From NCBI RefSeq assembly GCF_001039355.2, contig NW_019773644.1, positions 14,312 through 37,305 of the forward strand: 22,994 nucleotides of DNA, read 5' to 3'. Shown here piece after piece: positions 1-9,404 of this stretch (position 1 is the first letter of the stretch; every line of letters begins with the position of its first letter). The translations under genes and the position numbers were made by a program. This DNA comes from Lingula anatina. Its lineage: Eukaryota > Brachiopoda > Lingulata > Lingulida > Lingulidae. Below the pieces are notes generated by a model that saw only the letters and a list, made by a program, of their open reading frames with translations, was not told the DNA's origin and ran no database searches.

Positions 1-580
1 CTCTTTCATTATCATTCATGTTTTATAAATACTTGAACGCTTGAATGCAGATATTTCAAATTAAAACGTAAGTACATAAATAAATTATACATTTATAAAT
101 TAATGCAATAGGAATTTTTTGAGACAGATTGATGCTGACGCTCATGCATTTCAACCAAACAAACAATAATTAGTTCAATTTTTGACTGCGGAAATTTCAT
201 ATAGGATGAAATAACTGATAACAAATTTAACTAGCAGTTTGTTAGCAACACTAAAAACCAGCTGCGCGTGCCAAACTAGTGAACAAAAGGACAGTTCGCT
301 TCGCGTGGCACGCCTTAGCATGGGTTTAGCCTCTTCAAGCTATAATCCTATCGCCGCAACAAACAATAGGGACCTTCTGGCTGATGTATCCTGCTGTTAA
401 TTACACCTAGTTACAGCGGATTGTCACGCTCGCGCTGGGCCACAGAAACCGGCGTCATGGGGTTCACTCGTATTAAGTATTGTGTTATTCCACCTAAGCT
501 ATTGTGTTTGTGCGTTCGAATTTTGAAGGGATTTATACGGCCCTCCATTGTTTGTCCGCCCCCTTCTATTCACAAGATAG
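1..580. other. Noncoding or intronic DNA upstream of the synthase exon
   Basis: I see no recognisable coding sequence here. The reading frame that encodes the ketoreductase downstream is closed by a TAG at 578-580, so the upstream part of the synthase (ketosynthase, acyltransferase and so on) is not contiguous with it. It must lie in earlier exons outside the window, or be lost. A short imperfect inverted repeat, gcgtgcca/tggcacgc, lies at about 265-312. The rest is AT-rich and unremarkable. Confidence 0.5.
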
Positions 581-667
581 GGATTAAAACATTTCGAACG
601 TGGTTACACCGGTGTACAACGGAAACAAAATTATTCCGACCACTGTAGCACTGTTGAAGATACAATC

Positions 668-2326
668 GTGGATGTCTGCATGGAAACCCAAGCAATTTAC
701 AGCATTTCAGTACCACCATCTGGAGATGTGTTTGCCTCCAAAAACAGACTGTTTCGTTCTGATTCTTGCTATGTGGTAATTGGCGGTCTGACAGGCCTAG
801 GTCAGCTTATCACTAAGTGTTTAGCCAAACATAAAGTTGGTGTCATTGCTACAATATCTCGTTCTGCTCCAACTCCAGATCAGTTACGTGAGAGACGAGA
901 TCTTGAAATCAAACACCAAGTTCTGGTTATTCACGAGCAAGCTGATGTTTCCAATTACACTTCAGTTTCCAGTGCTTTTGAAAGACTTGCACAACGCAAA
1001 ATCCCAATTAAAGGCATTTTTCATGGCGCTGCTGTTTTGGCCGATGGTGCCTTTGTAAATCAAAATCAAGACACATTTGAAAGAGCGACAGGTCCCAAAA
1101 TAAAGGGTTCCTGGAACTTGCACAAGTTGTCCATCAACCTTCCTCTCGACTACTTTGTGATGCATTCCTCAGTCGCATCACTGCTGGGAAACCCTGGCCA
1201 GACAAACTACGGAGCCGGCAATGCATTCATGGATAGCCTTGCTCACTACAGAAGACAGCAGCATCTGCCTGCACAGTCCATCAACTGGGGTGCACTAAAT
1301 TTGGGCCTACTAAATCAGAATCCAAATACGGGGCAAAGACTGAGAAATGAAGGTATAAATGCATTAAATGAAGATGACATATTGGAATGTTTCCTCCATG
1401 CACTTTTACGCAATGATGTACAGGCCATGTACGCAGACATTCCCTTCAAGACCAACAGCAAAAGTTTCCACTCAAATGATGACGCCGATTCAGCAGAGGT
1501 CACTCTGAATATAGAACAGATCAGAAATATGTCAAGTGAAGACAGAAAACAGTACATCAAACACTGGGTGATGCGAACGACGGGGAGAATTCTGATGGGC
1601 CCCGGTAAGATTGATGAAAACCAATCTTTGAATGACCTGGGCTTTGACTCTCTTAATATGATGTCATTTATCCGCAAAGTAAGGGACCAATTCCAAGTTT
1701 CCCTTATACCCGCAGTGCTCATGAGCAGTGATCAAAAACCAACTACATTTGCTGACCTCATAGAACAGTTGATTGGGGATGGAGTTCAGCAACATAGTCC
1801 ACATTCTCCTAACAGGTATATTCAAAAACCTGCCTTCACACACCGATGGAAATACAACAGCCAGGGAACAAAAGAAGATCTCGCAAACCACTTAATTGTG
1901 AAAATCAGGTTGCCAGAACAGGGATACGCTGCTGACATTGTGCTTTGGCAAAATATTACAAAGTTAGTGTCAGAAAATAACCCAGTCCTCAGGATGAGAT
2001 ACAGAAGAAATGCTGTAGTAGGAACAGACAAGATAGAGTTTCTTTTAGATGATACTCCGGAGGTGCAGCTCATAGACGGAACGGAAGATTCCATGGAACG
2101 AAGTATAGAGGAGATTATGAGACGTCCTTTCAACAGTTCCAACGAATCGCCTTGGCGTGTTGCCTTCGTAAACACTACACCGCCAATGGTGTTATTTGTG
2201 TTCCATCACATAGCGGTGGATGTTGATTCTATGAGGATAATGCTGCAGGATAATATCATTCCTTATCTGCGTAGCGTCCATGCAGGCAATCCTTTGACAA
2301 CACAGTCAGCGCAATACCCAGCTTAG
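668..2326 (+). CDS. Polyketide synthase C-terminal module: KR, ACP and first half of a condensation domain
   Basis: Residue numbers count from the codon at 668. The frame is open upstream to 581, the first ATG in frame is at 680, and no start is certain. Residues 28-262 form a ketoreductase of the short-chain dehydrogenase fold, which reduces the beta-keto group of a carrier-bound chain with NADPH. Its nucleotide loop is GGLTGLG at 39-45, and the catalytic set looks intact: Lys at 144/146, Ser at 167/168, Tyr181 in GQTNYGAGN, Asn185. Residues 290-370 form an acyl carrier protein; DLGFDSL at 323-329 places the phosphopantetheine serine at 328. From about 385 a condensation domain begins, with HHIAVDV at 513-519, so both His and the Asp are kept but the usual Gly after Asp is Val. 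The frame ends at a TAG (2324-2326) in mid-domain, and the domain continues in another frame. KS, AT and DH are absent from the window. An acceptor near 648 (ctgtag) would give a single large exon. The domain calls are firm; the product is unknown. Confidence 0.85.
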   Translation: MDVCMETQAIYSISVPPSGDVFASKNRLFRSDSCYVVIGGLTGLGQLITKCLAKHKVGVIATISRSAPTPDQLRERRDLEIKHQVLVIHEQADVSNYTSVSSAFERLAQRKIPIKGIFHGAAVLADGAFVNQNQDTFERATGPKIKGSWNLHKLSINLPLDYFVMHSSVASLLGNPGQTNYGAGNAFMDSLAHYRRQQHLPAQSINWGALNLGLLNQNPNTGQRLRNEGINALNEDDILECFLHALLRNDVQAMYADIPFKTNSKSFHSNDDADSAEVTLNIEQIRNMSSEDRKQYIKHWVMRTTGRILMGPGKIDENQSLNDLGFDSLNMMSFIRKVRDQFQVSLIPAVLMSSDQKPTTFADLIEQLIGDGVQQHSPHSPNRYIQKPAFTHRWKYNSQGTKEDLANHLIVKIRLPEQGYAADIVLWQNITKLVSENNPVLRMRYRRNAVVGTDKIEFLLDDTPEVQLIDGTEDSMERSIEEIMRRPFNSSNESPWRVAFVNTTPPMVLFVFHHIAVDVDSMRIMLQDNIIPYLRSVHAGNPLTTQSAQYPA

Positions 2327-3120
2327 CTGATGCAATAGATCGTCATCTGACAGAAGAAGAAAAGACAAGATTAAAAGTATTTTGGGAAAACAATCTGCCG
2401 GAAGAAGTTCCTCTTGTGCGAGTCTCAAAAAAAGTGTTACCACAATGCACTTTTGGAAAGTCTGTTACTGTAACGGGGCAGATAGACGACGATATGATGA
2501 TACATTTGTTAAGATGGCGTAGCAGCGAGGAATTCACACTTTTTCAGTTCATATGTAGCGTTTATCAACTTTTGCTTCATGCTGCATCAAACATTGAGCG
2601 ATTTGTCATATCAGGAAGTGTCGACATGCGTGTTGCACTGGGATTGGAAGGGGTGATGACGAATTGCGTGAACATTCTCCCTATTCCTGTTCGCTTTGAC
2701 AACCACTCTCAAACATTTCGAGAGTTCCTGAGAGTCAACAAGAGCACAATTCAGAAATGCTGTGTTGAAAATGCTCTCTGTCCTCCGGACTTAATTTATG
2801 ATACAATGCCACAGGAACAAGTTGCGAACATTGGAAAGCACCTCATTAACTACCACAATGCCGTGGTTGAGGAAGACAATGCCCTATTTGGAGGAGCTGT
2901 CATAGAACATTATTTGTTAGATTTCTACAGGGAAACCAGACTTGAAGTCATCGAGTCCGATCATCCGAAGCGCATTGAACTTAAATTCCAGGGTTCTTGC
3001 GATCTGCTGGATGATGAGACAATCCACGTCCTCATGAGTCGACTCATGGCACTTGTGGGAGCTACAATTAGAAACCCCGATCATTCTTTAGAGACCCTAA
3101 TAGAGAACGCGAGAGCATAA
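2275..3120 (+). CDS. Second half of the synthase condensation domain, in a shifted frame
   Basis: This frame is open from 2275, just after a TAG at 2272-2274, to the TAA at 3118-3120. It continues the condensation domain that the preceding frame leaves unfinished. Protein continuity puts the switch at 2275-2323, with no sequence missing between the halves. Visible family features are a stretch of the type after the HHxxxDG helix (LADAIDRHLTEEEKTRLKVF, about 2323-2382) and MTNCVNILPIPVRF (about 2656-2697). The latter corresponds to the conserved G-x-x-x-N-x-LP-x-R motif of condensation domains and is followed by a FREFLR helix. The protein ends soon after the domain, so C is terminal, with no thioesterase or reductase behind it. 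In the family such a domain joins a carrier-bound acyl group to an amine or alcohol, which would release the product; that role is inferred. The break could be a pseudogene mutation or an assembly error. Confidence 0.75.
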   Translation, partial: RPCRQSFDNTVSAIPSLADAIDRHLTEEEKTRLKVFWENNLPEEVPLVRVSKKVLPQCTFGKSVTVTGQIDDDMMIHLLRWRSSEEFTLFQFICSVYQLLLHAASNIERFVISGSVDMRVALGLEGVMTNCVNILPIPVRFDNHSQTFREFLRVNKSTIQKCCVENALCPPDLIYDTMPQEQVANIGKHLINYHNAVVEEDNALFGGAVIEHYLLDFYRETRLEVIESDHPKRIELKFQGSCDLLDDETIHVLMSRLMALVGATIRNPDHSLETLIENARA

Positions 3121-3908
3121 CATTTGCCATATGCTCATTATAACGCTACTACACAAAAGATGTTAGCAGTTTATCATAGGTTTTCCAAATGATTCAGTTG
3201 GCTTGTTTCACAGACCCTTATTTAGAGTATGGAAATTCTTGTAAATATTTTACAATCTGAAGTGAAATTTAGGCACTAAATCAGTAAATGGACAAACGAA
3301 GTTCAACTTATTTTTGGGCACCAACGACAGCCTGGCACACAAATCAAACATGCTGCTGTATGAAGCAATTTTATTTTCTACAGGGCGAATAGGATTAACT
3401 AAGTATGTATTTTAAAAATTCAACATATAGCATGAATGGTATATGGCGGCTGTGTCCATAAGATAAAATCCCTTCGTTGTAATTTTTGATATGTTTTATC
3501 CCTGAATCAAAATTATATACATTTTTCTAATTACTGTAATTGTAAACGGTAGAGTGTGCTTATAGTACTGTGCATGGTCGTTAGATAGGCATCTACATGT
3601 ATTATAGCGGACTGTAAGTTCGGTTTTGCGACCTTACTTGTTTAAACATTTCAATTGTGATAGTTAATTGTAATCGAAGTGCATTACTTATAACTGGATA
3701 TTAGACTGATAAAGAGGCGGAACTTCTCTCAGGAAGACGGTTACTTAGTATTGTGCCACTATATATACTTTATAGTAAAATGGTACAGTGTACTCTCTTT
3801 TCTGGAGTATGCTCAACATGTCTTAGATAATTAGCACGTTATATTTTACGGCTTTATTTATTTTCATGGCTGTATTTGGGCCATTTTATTCTGTACTTTT
3901 GTACCGGT
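3121..3908. other. Synthase 3' flank, no gene seen
   Basis: AT-rich DNA follows the synthase stop codon, with stop codons in all frames. I found no AATAAA or ATTAAA signal close to the stop, so the 3' end of the transcript cannot be placed. Confidence 0.4.
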
Positions 3909-4072
3909 GTTACGTGGCATAGGGTTCCCCACAACAGAGAGTCCGCTTCTCGTTTATTTGTACAGGTGAGCCTCGCCCTATATTTTGACCCACTTAGTTC
4001 AGGCTAACCCTAACCATTATAACAATATGGAGGGCGGACTCTCTGTTACACGGACCCTCAGTTTTGTTACTC
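3909..4072. repeat. Inverted-repeat element, probably an old MITE
   Basis: Two arms share a perfect 14-bp inverted match, aacagagagtccgc at 3933-3946 and its complement at 4034-4047. Weaker pairing continues outward through aggGTtCC/GGaCCct towards gttac at both outer edges (3909 and about 4071). The 87-bp spacer contains ctaaccctaacc, two telomere-type units, at about 4004-4016. There is no coding potential. The outer limits are approximate and the superfamily is unknown. Confidence 0.5.
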
Positions 4073-4484
4073 CTAATCCAGTGATCTTTATTATTTCACA
4101 TGACACACATGTTGTGGGTCATTTGGCTTTCTGGATAAAAAGGATTATAAAGCGATTTTTGAGCCAAAATAATGCACGTAAAGAAACAAAATTTGTTTGT
4201 TGACCCATGTGGCAGACTAGCCGTAGCAAGGTGCTAATTGAGAGAAATCAAAGGAGATGAGACTACAGAACAGGTGAATCAGCAAGCCAAGTTTTCTTCC
4301 ACGGGTGAGACATTCGCACAAGACCAATTAAACGAAATTTATTAAAATGAATTTATTTATATGAGTTGTTTGTAAAGAGTTCAATTTGTCCTAAATTGAA
4401 TTATGATTCATGATAAAATATCACGCTATGTGATGCTTTTTGCTTCTTTTAAGTATGATGTTTAACTCTACATGTTACTGAGAG
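4073..4484. other. Intergenic, nothing recognised
   Basis: Stop-rich sequence with no convincing gene, RNA or repeat. Confidence 0.4.
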
Positions 4485-4739
4485 TAAGGGACCGTTCACA
4501 TGAAAAATCTATTTTCTAAAAATCTAAAAATCTATTTGCAGTATCTTGTGATCACGGTCTATGCCCTGAATAACCCGCGACGTAATTACTGGCAGCGCCG
4601 AGAATTAATTACAGCTTTGGAAGTAACTGGCTCGCGCTGCCCGTAATTACCCCGTGGGGTGTTCAGGGCACTGACCGTGATCGGAAGATACCGCAAATAG
4701 ATTTTTAGAAAATAGATTTTTCATATGATCGCAGCCTTA
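4485..4739. mobile_element. Foldback MITE of about 255 bp with long inverted arms
   Basis: The left arm from 4487 (AGGGACCGTTCACATGAAAA and onward) and the right arm running back from 4737 are complementary for about 75 bp with few differences. Shared blocks include ATGAAAAATCTATTTTCTAA, a CTATTTGC(A/G)GTATCTT block, GATCACGGTC and TGCCCTGAA. One arm has an extra AATCTAAA unit. A TA dinucleotide flanks each side (4485-4486 and 4738-4739), which would suit a Tc1/mariner-type target duplication, but two bases are weak evidence. The element has no coding capacity, so it is non-autonomous. The arms could form a long hairpin in RNA or single-stranded DNA. Confidence 0.8.
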
Positions 4740-4742
4740 GGC

Positions 4743-4773
4743 GAGAGGGAGAGAGGGAGAGAAAGAGAGAGAT
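4743..4773 (+). repeat. GA-rich simple repeat
   Basis: Imperfect (GA)n tract with GGGA interruptions, immediately beyond the right end of the foldback MITE. Confidence 0.7.
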
Positions 4774-6044
4774 AGTTAACAAAACTCATGTCGGTCAATT
4801 TTTTATTACAGAACCATTTGCACGGGTTATTTAGTTCCTGGCTTCAATCAGCTTTGCAGGGCTAAACACAATCCATGGAAGATATAGACTTGGAAAGGTA
4901 CTTGTGACAAAGTTCTACTTCTATTCAAACCAATTATTAGAGTAACAGTTGTACCATCGAAATAACTTGTTCAGCGTTTATAAAATAGAGCCATGCATTA
5001 AAAAAACGCGTTATGCCACTTATAAAATGTGATTACTGTATAACTTTCGATTGCGTCGTTTATTTCAGTGTGCCGGAGGAAGGTAGAGACAATGAAAAGC
5101 CATATCATTGTGAAACTGAACATTGGAATAGGCATATTTCATTTGTTTAAGAATCTTTTCATTGGTATTTTTGCAGGGATAAGCTGTGGTTTTAATTTTA
5201 CATGATCTTAAGTTGGACCAAGTAATGTGTAAGATGTCATTGTGTATAGAACAGTTTCGACATTTGAAAAGACGCTGATATCTTTTAAAATATTTTCACT
5301 GTCCTAGAGACAAAATTACTGTATGGAATAATTTGTTATAGACATATTTTTAACTTAAAATTGATCTCATTTTCATTTTCATTGTTTCTTTAAGATAAAT
5401 CAGGATTGGTTTTACAGTATGTTTTTTTTCTATTCTTGTCCTCAATGCTTAGGTTTATTCAATTCGGTATTGTATACAGCCTTTCCTATTTTTCAAATGA
5501 AATTTTGTTATTGAAGATAAAGTTGCTCCATTTTTCAAAATTAAAAAATGTGCAATATGTGCCTTAAATTACACTTGATGGAATATTTGGTGGATTATTT
5601 CTAATATATGCAAACATTTTTGAAGTGATTTGATGTCTAAAAGCTTGAGTTAATTCAGTTTGGTATTACAGTCCTTTCATCTTATTTGTTATTATTTATA
5701 ATTAAAATTGGTATAATTATTGTTATTAATTATTATTATTCTACAAACTTGACATTTAATATGGAATTTTTTTTCGAAATCATTTTACATTAGTTTTTTC
5801 CTATTTTGCTGACTGATCAATGAAAATAAGGATTAAAATCGTGTTTTAATAACTTTTAATTATCTCTTTGATGTCATTGTGACACCATTTCATTAATTGA
5901 ATTCGCCAGTGAAGCAAACAAAAATACACTGCTTATTCAATGTCATACGACACCCATTAAAAACGATATTTTGGATCTCCATATTTTCCTAATTATCGTC
6001 TGTAAAAGAGTTACACGCCCCACAAAGGCACCTCATGTCAGTGT
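4774..6044. other. AT-rich intergenic DNA, no gene seen
   Basis: No open frame with protein-like composition on either strand. Runs such as attattattatt around 5720-5745 are low complexity. Nothing else stands out. Confidence 0.4.
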
Positions 6045-7010
6045 CTAGTCATAGTAACGGTCGCTGTTATGCCTGACCTCTTCTGGCTGCTACCAGGGCT
6101 CTCAAGCGGCAAGACATTACTTGGGATAGGTTTTTTAGAGTTCAATCTGGAATAACATACCAAGCATCGGTCAAATTTGTCCAATTTGGTCCAGTTTTGT
6201 TGTAGGACATGTAGGCCGTTGAGTAATGGCCTACCCACATATTGCCTGTGTGTTTCAAATATGGCGATTGTGATGACCAAGGTAGCTGCTCAATCCCTTG
6301 GTTCTGTAAGTTATCTGCTATTAAAAGTGCTCTGGCAAAATCACCATGGAACCCAAAAATTGTTGGTTCCCAGATTATTCCTTTTTTTGATCTGGTTCAG
6401 GTTTTTATCGATGTTTTGGTACCAATGTGGTGTCCACTCCAAATACTGACGCTGCCAATGACCCTAGCCACTTTAGACGCGGCAGACGCTTCGCCGTAGA
6501 CCTCTTCTGGATGTCTATAAATCTGTTTCGACTAGTTGAGCGGTACAGGTGAAATCTGACCTCAATAAAGAAAGCCACGCAGTTTCAGTGTTTTACCCAG
6601 AAACGGTAATGGTCCCCAATTCATTAGAAAAACAGACGACGATGTTTTGCTGTTTACTGTTGATTCCTCGGAGGTCGTCTGGTATTCTAACCTGCTAAGA
6701 CCACTTTGGTGTTCGCTAAGGGCCCTTAAAAACGCGTTTGGTGGCATTTTACCCCTCATTCTGAACGGACTGGGTGGTTTTTGTTTGGTTGCAACAGCAT
6801 ATCCCGAAAGACAGCGAGTCCTGTACCCTGGTGGTAAGATTTCGATACATTGGGCGAGACCTCAGTCTAGGTACGTCAGTCTGGGCATAAAACTGTGTGG
6901 ACCGTTCCGTTTGGCGCAATAAACTGTCTGTCTTTTTCGCGCCATTCTGCCACAGATTAACAATTCTGTTATACACTGCTTGGCTCATTTTACGCGCTGC
7001 AAAACCAACC
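6045..7010 (-). pseudogene. Decayed Tc1/mariner-family transposase
   Basis: The minus strand carries recognisable pieces of an IS630/Tc1/mariner DDE transposase in order, split by stops and frame changes. Near 6960-7000 an N-terminal DNA-binding helix reads NRIVNLWQNG, followed by a segment like the basic linker (DVPRLRSRPMYRNLTTR, about 6840-6895). Near 6285-6350 the strand reads FHGDFARALLIADNL, the counterpart of the F-x-HDNARxHTAR block. NQGIEQLPWSSQSPYL (about 6252-6299) matches the family's N-x-IE-x-LPWP-x-SPDL. The tail, MSCRLRALVAARRG (about 6066-6107), matches the C-terminal M-RR-x-x-A-x-IAARGG. Catalytic acids appear lost: the HDN position reads HGD, and the SPDLxPIE position reads SPYLKHTG. 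Base composition is richer in GC than its flanks. The copy is inactive. I could not find terminal inverted repeats, so the limits are those of the coding remains. Confidence 0.72.
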
Positions 7011-8385
7011 ACTTGTATGCAAAATTTTTAATTCTTCTATGCAGTAGTTGCCGATATATGGATACTTTTTTTGACAGAACCATGCTTTGCAAAAGCCAAG
7101 CTTTGACCAGCCCAAAGGAGCACTGCCCAATTAAACCACTGCATATTACACAATGCAGCAGGGCAACAGGCATGGTAGTCAGTTAATTGGTAGCGACATA
7201 CCTGACTACACACTTCTCCATTCACGTTTCTTATATGAGATCGGAGATTTTTGAAAAAAAAAACGCATTTTACCTAGGCATACCTTCAAAACTAAAATAT
7301 TCCATATTTAATGTCAAGTCTATACAAATAGAATTTCTGTTGAAGTAAAAATTACTAAATGCTTAAAATTTTTCTTTATAGAAAAACTATATAACTATCC
7401 ATTGACAGTGTAGATATACATGTATATCACTGAATCTGTGCTCAAATTTAAAATCTCTGTGTTACGTACACTTTCTATCAGATCTAGTGCAATTACGTAT
7501 TTAACAAAATGTAAAATTTAACATATAGTAAAAAGGTGGTCATTTCATATTAAACAAAATGTAAAATTTAACATAAAGTAAATAGGTGGTCATTTCTTAT
7601 GCCACAAACAGGTTCATTTGCTTCAGGGGTCTCAAAATGTACATGGCGATTTTTTTGTTTCAAAATGAAGCTGCTCTGTAATTGGCCAGCATTTAATTGT
7701 ATATGGACTTACACCAGTCCTGTTTCGAGTATGTTAATTTTAATTAAAATTCTGTTAATTAAAAAAAAATAAAATCAATATTGTTTTATTAAACATCTTT
7801 CATGTTGTTAAAATAACTTAGTAGTCAATACAATAGATATAAGTGGATAATTACTTCTCGTTTCTTTTATTTTGAACACATAAATGTAACGGTAAATGCA
7901 AGTTATTTGTCCTTCAGTTGCCCGCTGGGAGAGGGGCAGAGTAGGCTCAGTCCCCTCCCATACTTTCTGATGATACGAAATCAAGCTGTAGTATTTCCAT
8001 AATTATGCCCTACACATTACAGTAAAATTGGCCTAATCTACTGATTCAATTCCTTTAGCTAAAAAAACAAAATTAAAGTGGAAGTCATGTTTTGAACTAT
8101 TGCCCACTCAGTCACCAATGTGGAAGAATTGTACAACTGCAACTTCAAATTCAGCACCTAAAGACATAAGGGAAATTTTACCTGCATCTGTCCAAATTTC
8201 CCAAATATGGCGACCCACTACAAAGCTTGCTGTCTAATTCGCTAATAGACAATGAATAAATATCCCGTGGAGAAGTATTCAAGTGGGTTGGCCATTTTTG
8301 ACTCTTGGACTATTGACATGTTTGACGACTATTCAGAATGGGGCCATTGACAAATTATTGCCCAATGCTGTTGTTCCAGGCAATG
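7011..8385. other. Intergenic DNA with no gene seen
   Basis: Apart from the 50-bp tandem duplication listed separately, this stretch is AT-rich and stop-rich. Open frames at about 7037-7225 on the minus strand, just upstream of the transposase remains, could be older element sequence, but I recognise no domain in them. Confidence 0.4.
7501..7600 (+). repeat. Two tandem 50-bp units
   Basis: Positions 7501-7550 and 7551-7600 align without gaps with 4 mismatches (92% identity). The shared core is acaaaatgtaaaatttaaca and ggtggtcatttc. It looks like a recent local duplication; no function is evident. Confidence 0.9.
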
Positions 8386-8407
8386 CACTGTAAAAACAGT
8401 GTTTAGC
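8386..8407 (+). repeat. Left terminal inverted repeat
   Basis: 22-bp sequence, exact complement of 10502-10523. It contains the palindrome cactgt-aaaa-acagtg. Confidence 0.9.
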
Positions 8408-8654
8408 ATTTAAATACATACAACACACGTTAGGCACCTATACGCATTTAGAAATCTATGTACTTTCTAAACGCGTATAGCTTTTCAAACGTTTCACAGA
8501 AGAAAAAGCTAGACACGTTGGCATTGTTACACGTTTAGCTATGTGTTTAGCTTCACCGGCATATCACAAGCTAAGCACATTGGCTAAGCACTTCCTCTGC
8601 TAAGCGCGTGAGGCTGCTAAACATATGGAGCTGCTATAGGTGTGGAATTACTTA

Positions 8655-9404
8655 TGGCCCAGTCACAATGTCGCCGATCTGTCGGGGATTAGTTTTGGCC
8701 GGGGGTCGTCGTAGAAAATAAAGAATCCTTGAACAATCCTAGCAATAATCCTAATAAAAGTGGAGCAGTCACATTGTCTGAGATTTTTTCAAGGATTTTG
8801 ACCCGGTTTTGTCGAAAAATCGTTGGATTAGCCTCCGATCGCCTCCGATTGCATCCCTTGGAATCTTCAAAATCTTCTGTCACAGCCTCCTGCAGCAAGA
8901 GCGTCTCAAACTTTTAGCGATCCGGTCGGAGGCGCCCTTATATACACGGCGATTTACTACGATTCCACCGTACGATTCGTCGGAGACGATCACATAAAGC
9001 GTACGAATCGTCGCAGGACGCATCCGATTCAGTCGGAGGGCGCCGGAGACTACTCCCAGACATTGAATCTCAACCTGATTTTCCAATCCCACACAGAATC
9101 TTGCGACTGTCTCAGATTATTCGGAGGACGCCTCCGATTAATCGGAGGGCATCGTAGGTCATCGGAGATGGTGTCTGGGATGCCCAAAATGGGTGAAAAA
9201 TCTTGCGAGCAATCTTAAAATTTTAAGTTCAAAGTTGGGGACCGCGACGGGTGTGGCGATGTCTAAAAAATCTGCGACAACCCGCAGGCGTCATGAGAGC
9301 GCCTCCGACGGGTGCAAAATCGTGAGATCTGTCTCAAGATTTTGTTAAAATTTCCCAGGTTTTACCCATCCCCGACGCATCGCAACTGATTTGTGACTGG
9401 GCCT
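8655..9404. mobile_element. Nested PIF/Harbinger-like non-autonomous element
   Basis: GGCCCAGTCACAA at 8656-8668 is complementary to TTGTGACTGGGCC at 9391-9403. TTA lies immediately outside on both sides (8652-8654 and 9405-9407), the 3-bp TWA target duplication typical of PIF/Harbinger. The interior is much richer in GC than its surroundings. It is full of interleaved direct and inverted copies of CGCCTCCGAT/ATCGGAGGCG, at about 8831-8850, 8924-8936, 9020-9048, 9120-9155 and 9299-9310, plus paired CGTACGATTCGTCGGAG-like segments at about 8969-9018. This allows extensive folding. Short open frames on both strands here are by-products of the high GC content; none resembles a Harbinger transposase. 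It interrupts the larger element and is therefore younger. Confidence 0.72.

Noticed and set aside
421-648. Plus-strand open frame of 75 codons upstream of the ketoreductase
   Set aside because: It is in a different frame from the synthase, has a Cys/Pro/Arg mix without any domain, and overlaps the open extension of the real frame.
2275-2330. Small intron or programmed frameshift to explain the synthase frame change
   Set aside because: Any GT-AG pair in this interval would be far too short for an intron. No slippery heptamer of the X-XXY-YYZ type is present in the needed frame.
6177-6922. Plus-strand open frames over the transposase region
   Set aside because: They are antisense to the recognisable minus-strand transposase blocks and show no domain themselves.
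7501-7600. CRISPR-like array
   Set aside because: Only two adjacent units with no spacers, in eukaryotic DNA; it is a simple tandem duplication.
8689-9092. Open frames on both strands inside the GC-rich nested element
   Set aside because: They arise from self-complementary GC-rich repeats; the translations are repetitive and unlike any transposase.
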